DNA from: Marinimicrobium alkaliphilum
GTDB taxonomy: Bacteria; Pseudomonadota; Gammaproteobacteria; Pseudomonadales; Cellvibrionaceae
Reading direction: 5' to 3'
Length of the DNA stretch: 64,000 nucleotides
Assembly (NCBI RefSeq): GCF_003259155.1
Contig: NZ_QGMQ01000001.1
Span: forward strand, 1-64,000
Shown here: positions 58,839-64,000 of the stretch, one piece after another
Numbering within the stretch: position 1 is the first letter of the stretch
How the letters are laid out: the number at the start of each line of letters is the position of its first letter
Program-made: the position numbers and the translations under genes
The notes under the pieces: model-generated
What the model was told of the DNA's origin: nothing
What the model saw: only the letters and a program-made list of their open reading frames with translations
Databases searched by the model: none

Positions 58839-60026
58839 ATGCAGCAGGTCAGTATTCTCGGCTCTACCGGCTCTATTGGGGTCAGCACACTCGATGTGCT
58901 GGCGCGCCACCCGGAGCGTTATTGCGTGTACGCCTTGGCAGCCAACACCCAGTGGTCTTTGCTGGCGGAGCAGGTCATGCGCTTTGCGCCGCGCTACGCC
59001 GTATTGCGCGATGCTCAGGCGGCCGAGCAGCTGCGTGAGCATCTCCGGGCGCGGGGTTGCGAAACCCAGGTGCTGGCGGGCGAGGAGGCTCTGGCTGAGG
59101 TAGCCTCGGCCTCCGAGGTCGATACCGTGATGGCCGCGATTGTCGGAGCGGCGGGGCTGTTGCCCACGCTTGCTGCTGTCAAAGCGGGCAAGAAGGTGCT
59201 GCTGGCCAATAAAGAGGCGCTGGTCATGGCCGGTGGCCTGTTTATGCGCTCGGTGGTTGAGTGTGGTGCGACCTTGCTCCCGATCGACAGTGAACACAAC
59301 GCCATTTTCCAGTGCCTGCCCAACCACCAGCCAGATTATCTGCGCGCGGGCTTGACCGCCAGCGGCGTGCGCAAGATACTGCTCACCGCCTCGGGGGGAC
59401 CGTTTCGTACGGCCAGTGCCGAAACGCTGGCGACGGTAACCCCAGCGCAGGCCTGTGCGCACCCCAACTGGAGCATGGGACAGAAGATTTCAGTGGATTC
59501 GGCCACGCTGATGAACAAGGGGCTGGAGCTGATTGAGGCCTGCTGGTTGTTCAACGCCCGGCCGGATCAGATAGAAGTGGTGGTGCATCCCCAAAGCGTT
59601 ATTCACTCGCTGGTGGAGTATGCCGATGGTTCGCTGCTGGCGCAGCTGGGCAATCCGGATATGCGCACCCCGATTGCCCATGCGCTGGCTTGGCCTGAGC
59701 GGATCGACTCCGGCGTCGCTGGGCTCGATCTGATCGCCACCGCGAGGCTCGATTTCTGTGCCCCGGATAGCGAGCGTTTTCCCTGTTTGGCGCTGGCACA
59801 AGCGGCCGTGCGCACCGGAGGGACAGCACCGGCCGTGCTCAACGCTGCCAACGAAGTGGCGGTGGCGGCGTTTCTGGCCGGACGCATTGGCTTTATTGAT
59901 ATTCCCGTGGTTATCCGCGAAACCATGCACCGGGTTCCGGTGACTGAACCTGATACGTTGACCGTTGTCCAAACCGCCGACTCAGACGCCCGAGTGGCGG
60001 CAGAGGCGGTAATCGACACACTCTAA
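58839..60026 (+). CDS. dxr: 1-deoxy-D-xylulose 5-phosphate reductoisomerase
   Basis: A 395-residue enzyme of the non-mevalonate isoprenoid pathway that makes methylerythritol 4-phosphate. The NADPH-binding [14 protein letters not shown] is at the start; [16 protein letters not shown] with metal-binding Asp and Glu, [37 protein letters not shown] and [20 protein letters not shown] are the active-site blocks. The ATG at 58839 begins the conserved domain; earlier in-frame codons overlap cdsA. Confidence 0.97.
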   Translation: MQQVSILGSTGSIGVSTLDVLARHPERYCVYALAANTQWSLLAEQVMRFAPRYAVLRDAQAAEQLREHLRARGCETQVLAGEEALAEVASASEVDTVMAAIVGAAGLLPTLAAVKAGKKVLLANKEALVMAGGLFMRSVVECGATLLPIDSEHNAIFQCLPNHQPDYLRAGLTASGVRKILLTASGGPFRTASAETLATVTPAQACAHPNWSMGQKISVDSATLMNKGLELIEACWLFNARPDQIEVVVHPQSVIHSLVEYADGSLLAQLGNPDMRTPIAHALAWPERIDSGVAGLDLIATARLDFCAPDSERFPCLALAQAAVRTGGTAPAVLNAANEVAVAAFLAGRIGFIDIPVVIRETMHRVPVTEPDTLTVVQTADSDARVAAEAVIDTL

Positions 60027-60035
60027 GAGGTGTTT

Positions 60036-61391
60036 GTGGCTCTGTTACAAACGATACTGTGGTTCCTGGTAGCCATTGTCATTCTGGTGACTATTCACGA
60101 GTTTGGCCATTTTTATGTCGCCCGGCGCTGCGGTGTCCGGGTGCTGCGCTTTTCTATCGGTTTTGGCAAGGTGTTATTCCGCTGGCGCGATAGCCAGCAG
60201 ACTGAATACGCGGTATCCGCGATTCCTTTGGGCGGCTACGTCAAAATGCTCGATGAGCGTGAGGGCGATGTACCTGAAGACCAGCTTGGCCGGGCGTTCA
60301 ATCGCCAGAACGTCTGGAAGCGCATCGCGATTGTTGCCGCCGGACCGTTGGCGAACTTTATTCTGGCGGTGCTGCTGTTCTGGGCTCTGAGTATCCCCGG
60401 ATTCCGGGATGCGATTCCGATCGTCGGTGAGGTTGAGCCGGGCTCGGTCGCGGCCCAGGCGGGTTTGGAGCATGGCCAGGAGATTCTTGCGGTCGACGGC
60501 GAGCCTACACCCACCTGGCAGGCGCTCAATCAGCAACTGCTGCGGCGTTTGGGGGAGAGTGGCACCATGGATTTTGTGGTGCGTTATCCCGGCTCCAGTC
60601 TTCAGTATCACTCCCAGGCCGATCTCGACAACTGGCTGCGCGGAGTCGCCGACCCGGAGCCTCTCGCGGGTCTGGGGTTGACGCTCTACCGGCCGGTGAG
60701 TCGTGCGATCGTGGGCAACCTGTTGCCGGGCAGCCCGGCAGAGCGGGCGGGTTTTGAGCCCGGAGACCGGGTAATGCAAGCTGATGGCGGTGCTATCGAT
60801 ACCTGGCGTGAGTGGGTTGACTATGTCAGTGCGCGCCCGGGCCAGGAAATTGTGGTCGAGGTGGAACGCGAAGGCGAAACTGTCAGTCTCACAGTCACGC
60901 CCGAACGGGCTGAGGACGAAGCGGGCCAAAGTATCGGTCGGGTTGGTATGGGGCTGCGCGGCGAACCCTGGCCCGATGAGATGTTGCGCGAATACCGCTA
61001 CAGCGTGCCGGGCGCTTTTGTGGCCGGGGTAGAACGCACCTGGGACACCACGGGGTTTGTACTGCTGTCGATCAAGAAGCTGGTGGTGGGAGAAATTTCC
61101 ACGAAAAACTTGAGCGGGCCCATCACCATTGCTAAGGTGGCGGGCTCCTCGGCCGAGAGCGGGATCAAGGCATTTGTCGCCTTTGTAGCCTTGCTGAGTG
61201 TATTTCTGGCGGTGTTTAACCTGCTGCCGATTCCAGTATTGGACGGCGGGCATCTGATGTATTACCTCATTGAGGTGGCCAAGGGCAGTCCGGTATCGGA
61301 AAAGGTCCAGGTCGTGGGCTATCAGGTTGGCCTGGTGATGGTACTCGGGTTGATGGTGCTGGCAATTTATAACGATATTATGCGGTTCTAG
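60036..61391 (+). CDS. rseP: RIP zinc metalloprotease RseP
   Basis: A 451-residue inner-membrane site-2 protease that cleaves the anti-sigma factor in the sigmaE envelope stress response. The zinc motif HEFGH (residues 21-25) is in the first helix, two PDZ domains lie in the periplasm (about 125-210 and 220-305), and NLLPIPVLDGGHLMYYLIE near the C-terminus holds the third ligand region. A GTG at 60036 with AAGAGG five bases upstream is preferred to a GTG two codons earlier. It directly precedes bamA, as usual. Confidence 0.96.
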   Translation: MALLQTILWFLVAIVILVTIHEFGHFYVARRCGVRVLRFSIGFGKVLFRWRDSQQTEYAVSAIPLGGYVKMLDEREGDVPEDQLGRAFNRQNVWKRIAIVAAGPLANFILAVLLFWALSIPGFRDAIPIVGEVEPGSVAAQAGLEHGQEILAVDGEPTPTWQALNQQLLRRLGESGTMDFVVRYPGSSLQYHSQADLDNWLRGVADPEPLAGLGLTLYRPVSRAIVGNLLPGSPAERAGFEPGDRVMQADGGAIDTWREWVDYVSARPGQEIVVEVEREGETVSLTVTPERAEDEAGQSIGRVGMGLRGEPWPDEMLREYRYSVPGAFVAGVERTWDTTGFVLLSIKKLVVGEISTKNLSGPITIAKVAGSSAESGIKAFVAFVALLSVFLAVFNLLPIPVLDGGHLMYYLIEVAKGSPVSEKVQVVGYQVGLVMVLGLMVLAIYNDIMRF

Positions 61392-61432
61392 CTCAGGGGC
61401 TGTGCCGCGAACTCACTCTAAGAATCGATTTT

Positions 61433-64000
61433 ATGATGCAAAATGTGATGCGTATTCTGGCTTGTCTGCTGTTGTTGACTGTATCTGTAGTGGTGCAGGC
61501 ACAAAGCTTCCGCGTCAGTGATATTCGGGTTGAGGGGCTGCAGCGGGTATCGGCAGGTACGGTGTTCAGTGCACTTCCGATCCGGGTCGGCGACACGCCT
61601 GATCAGGCGGATATTCAGGAGGCCACGCGAGAGCTCTTCCGCGTCGGTTACTTCACCGATATTGCCATGGCTCGTGACGGCGATGTGCTGGTGGTGACTG
61701 TCACTGAGCGTCCGGCGATCAACGAGATTACCATTGAGGGCAACCGGGTTATTCAGACCGAAGCGCTGATGGAAAGTCTGCACGACAACGGCTTGTCCGA
61801 GGGGCAGATCTTCCAGCGGGCGACCCTGGATGGCATCAGCCAGGCATTGGAGCGTGAGTACGTGGCTCAAGGGCGCTACGGTGCCTCGGTGACCGTGGAG
61901 ATCGAAGACCTGCCGCGCAACCAGGTGCGGATCAAAATTGATGTCAATGAAGGCAAGGTTGCTACCATCAAGCACATCAATATTGTCGGCAACGACGCCT
62001 ATTCCGATGACGACCTGCTCGACTTCTTCGAGCTGCGCACGACCGGACTGTTTTCTTTTATCACCGGCGATCACCGCTATTCACGCGAGAAGATGACCGG
62101 TGATATTGAGCGCCTGGAATCCTGGTACCTCGACCGCGGTTATCTGGATTTTAGTGTCGATTCCACCCAGGTAGCCCTGAGCCCGGATAAATCCCAGGTG
62201 TTTATCACCATCAATATCACCGAGGGCGAAATTTACACCATCAGTGGTGTCGAGCTGGCGGGCGACCCCAAAATCCCCGAAAGCCATGTACGTAACCTGA
62301 TATTTATGCAGGAAGGGGATACCTTTTCCCAGCAGTTGATGACCTTGTCTTCCGAGTACATTACCCGCCGCTTGGGCAACGAGGGTTATACCTTTGCCAG
62401 CGTTGAGGGGATGCCTGAACCCAACCGCGAAGACAATACGGTTGAGATCACCTTTTTTATAGATCCGGGCCAGCGCGCGTATGTGCGCCGCGTGAATTTC
62501 AAAGGTAACAACCGCACCATCGACGAAGTGCTACGCCGCGAGATGCGCCAGATTGAAGGCGCGTCGGCATCCACATCACTGATCGAGTTTTCCAAGGTGC
62601 GGCTTGAGCGCCTGGGTTTCTTTAAAGAAGTGACGGCGGACACCATCGAAGTGCCGGGGACGTCGGATCAGGTGGATGTTGAGTACACGGTTGAGGAACA
62701 GCCTTCCGGGAGCATGGGGCTACAAATTGGCTATGCCCAGTACACGGGTCTGATGTTTGGCGCCAATATTCAACAGAACAACTGGTTCGGTACCGGTAAG
62801 CAGGTTGGGATGTCGATCAATACCAGCCGCTGGCAGGACGTATACCGGTTTGATTACAACGATCCTTATTTCACCATTGACGGCGTCAGCCGTGGTTACA
62901 GCCTTTACTACCAGAAACGCGACTTTGCCCGTTATGGGGTCGCCAGCTTTGGCACCAACACCTTTGGTGCGAAAGTGCGCTTCGGCTATCCGGTCTCGGA
63001 AATCGAGCGTATCGGCTTCGATCTGGGGTTCCGCGATCTGGAGCTGACCACCGGTCAGTTCGCCGTGCAGGAAATTTTCACCTCGCCGCGCCTGCGTGAT
63101 GGTGTCAACGGCTATATTACCCAGAGCGATGCCTTGGCCATGCAGCAGGATCAGGCCAATGAGATCGACTACCCGCCGGGCACGTATCCGCTCTATCCCA
63201 TCCAGGAGGATATGGTGCCGGAAGGGCGCGGGTTTATTGACGAGAACGGCGATCGCTTCCGGGACTTTATTGCCGAGCTCTACTGGGTGCGCTCGACCCT
63301 GAATCGCCCAATGCTGGCGACGCGCGGTGCTCAACAGCGCCTGGGTCTCGAAATCAGCACACCCTTGGGTGATCTGGAATACTTGAAGCTCGATTACAGT
63401 GCCCAGGGCCACTTTCCGTTGACCAATCAGCTGACGCTGCGGTTGCGCACGCGACTGGGTTATGCGGAATCTTATGGTGACACCAGTCAGTTGCCCTTCT
63501 TCGAGCACTTTTATGCCGGCGGTTTCGGCTCGGTGCGTGGCTTTGATCGCAACACGCTGGGGCCGCGCAGTACGCCTGCCGAGGTCTATATTACCCAGGC
63601 TGCAGCCTGGGAGGACGTCAATGGCGACGGCCAGCAGCAGAACAACGAGTTGAGCCAGCCTGCCTACGTCTTGTGTGAGGCTGAGGAAACCCTGGTGGCA
63701 GGCAATACCGTGTGTCGGCCAGGGCAGTTTATTTCCGAGCGCCGGCAGATTCAGACCCTGCGTCGTGAGCGAGGCAACCCCTTCGGTGGCAACATTCTGC
63801 TTGAGGGCGGTGCAGAAGTGATCTTCCCGCTGCCCTTTATCCAGGATCAGCGCATGCTCCAGGCTACCGCGTTCATTGATGCCGGCAACGTTTTCAGCAC
63901 AAATTGTGGCCCTGAGCAGTTAAACTGTTATGATGTCGATCCTTCGAATATCAGTGCTGCCGGTGGGCTTGGGCTGACCTGGATCACGGGCTTTGGCCCT
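61433..64000 (+). CDS. bamA: Outer membrane protein assembly factor BamA (3' end beyond window)
   Basis: 856 codons are in view with no stop, so the C-terminal end lies outside. A signal peptide (MMQNVMRILACLLLLTVSVV, cut near QAQS) is followed by five POTRA domains (about 24-420) and the 16-stranded barrel that inserts outer-membrane proteins. The lid-loop motif VRGF is present in GGFGSVRGFDRNT. The extracellular loops are long: one contains DENGDRFRD (from 63239) and another DVNGDGQQQNNE (63614-63649), which match calcium-binding loops. The double ATG at 61433/61436 makes the start uncertain by one codon. Confidence 0.96.
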   Translation, partial: MMQNVMRILACLLLLTVSVVVQAQSFRVSDIRVEGLQRVSAGTVFSALPIRVGDTPDQADIQEATRELFRVGYFTDIAMARDGDVLVVTVTERPAINEITIEGNRVIQTEALMESLHDNGLSEGQIFQRATLDGISQALEREYVAQGRYGASVTVEIEDLPRNQVRIKIDVNEGKVATIKHINIVGNDAYSDDDLLDFFELRTTGLFSFITGDHRYSREKMTGDIERLESWYLDRGYLDFSVDSTQVALSPDKSQVFITINITEGEIYTISGVELAGDPKIPESHVRNLIFMQEGDTFSQQLMTLSSEYITRRLGNEGYTFASVEGMPEPNREDNTVEITFFIDPGQRAYVRRVNFKGNNRTIDEVLRREMRQIEGASASTSLIEFSKVRLERLGFFKEVTADTIEVPGTSDQVDVEYTVEEQPSGSMGLQIGYAQYTGLMFGANIQQNNWFGTGKQVGMSINTSRWQDVYRFDYNDPYFTIDGVSRGYSLYYQKRDFARYGVASFGTNTFGAKVRFGYPVSEIERIGFDLGFRDLELTTGQFAVQEIFTSPRLRDGVNGYITQSDALAMQQDQANEIDYPPGTYPLYPIQEDMVPEGRGFIDENGDRFRDFIAELYWVRSTLNRPMLATRGAQQRLGLEISTPLGDLEYLKLDYSAQGHFPLTNQLTLRLRTRLGYAESYGDTSQLPFFEHFYAGGFGSVRGFDRNTLGPRSTPAEVYITQAAAWEDVNGDGQQQNNELSQPAYVLCEAEETLVAGNTVCRPGQFISERRQIQTLRRERGNPFGGNILLEGGAEVIFPLPFIQDQRMLQATAFIDAGNVFSTNCGPEQLNCYDVDPSNISAAGGLGLTWITGFGP

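Noticed and set aside
60174-61253. Antisense frame over rseP
   Set aside because: Same artefact; RseP is unmistakable on the plus strand.

Overview
The window looks like the chromosome of a marine, polysaccharide-degrading gammaproteobacterium, probably in or near the Cellvibrionales (Marinimicrobium, Saccharophagus, Cellvibrio and relatives). The reasons are lipoproteins with long polyserine linkers, a large TonB-dependent receptor beside a GH20 hexosaminidase, and the standard gammaproteobacterial orders map-glnD-dapC-dapD-dapE and rpsB-tsf-pyrH-frr-uppS-cdsA-dxr-rseP-bamA. The species is an inference; no rRNA or tRNA gene is visible.

Region 1 (1-4205) is a run of integron gene cassettes, more AT-rich than the rest. 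Four attC sites and the start of a fifth can be delimited. For three cassettes the first six bases are the exact complement of the R'' element of the attC at the cassette's own end, and a fourth has one mismatch; this is the expected signature of cassettes. The cassettes carry an unknown protein, a HEPN-motif protein, a PIN-like protein (interrupted after its gene by an IS30-family element), an HNH-type protein and a small zinc-motif protein. No integrase is in view. Two unlinked-looking membrane protein genes follow (4216-5404).

Region 2 (5456-25938) concerns glycan scavenging. It has two polyserine lipoproteins, a TonB-dependent receptor, a GH20 beta-N-acetylhexosaminidase, a TPR-sulfotransferase and a membrane-anchored AraC regulator. 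A complete oxidative L-fucose pathway follows: FucP-type symporter, lactonase, IclR regulator, aldose dehydrogenase, a split UxaA-type dehydratase, SDR dehydrogenase and FAH-type hydrolase, giving pyruvate and lactate. A 2OG-Fe(II) oxygenase ends the run.

Region 3 (25997-43414) is accessory and mixed: a 24-residue membrane peptide, an orphan CheB-like protein, a hemolysin III homologue, membrane proteins with their own small regulator, an arsenosugar-type locus (SelD-N-like flavoprotein, ArsS radical SAM, TVP38-MerA fusion, two glycosyltransferases) split by an egtB-egtD-racemase operon on the other strand, then mtnP, a DUF1461 protein and an MFS transporter.

Region 4 (43485-64000) is core genome: lysine/peptidoglycan precursor synthesis (dapE, dapD, dapC) with yffB, nth, glnD and map on the minus strand, decorated by three clusters of REP-type palindromes and an Hsp20 gene; then a GntR regulator and the translation/isoprenoid/envelope operon rpsB to bamA, the last gene running off the window.
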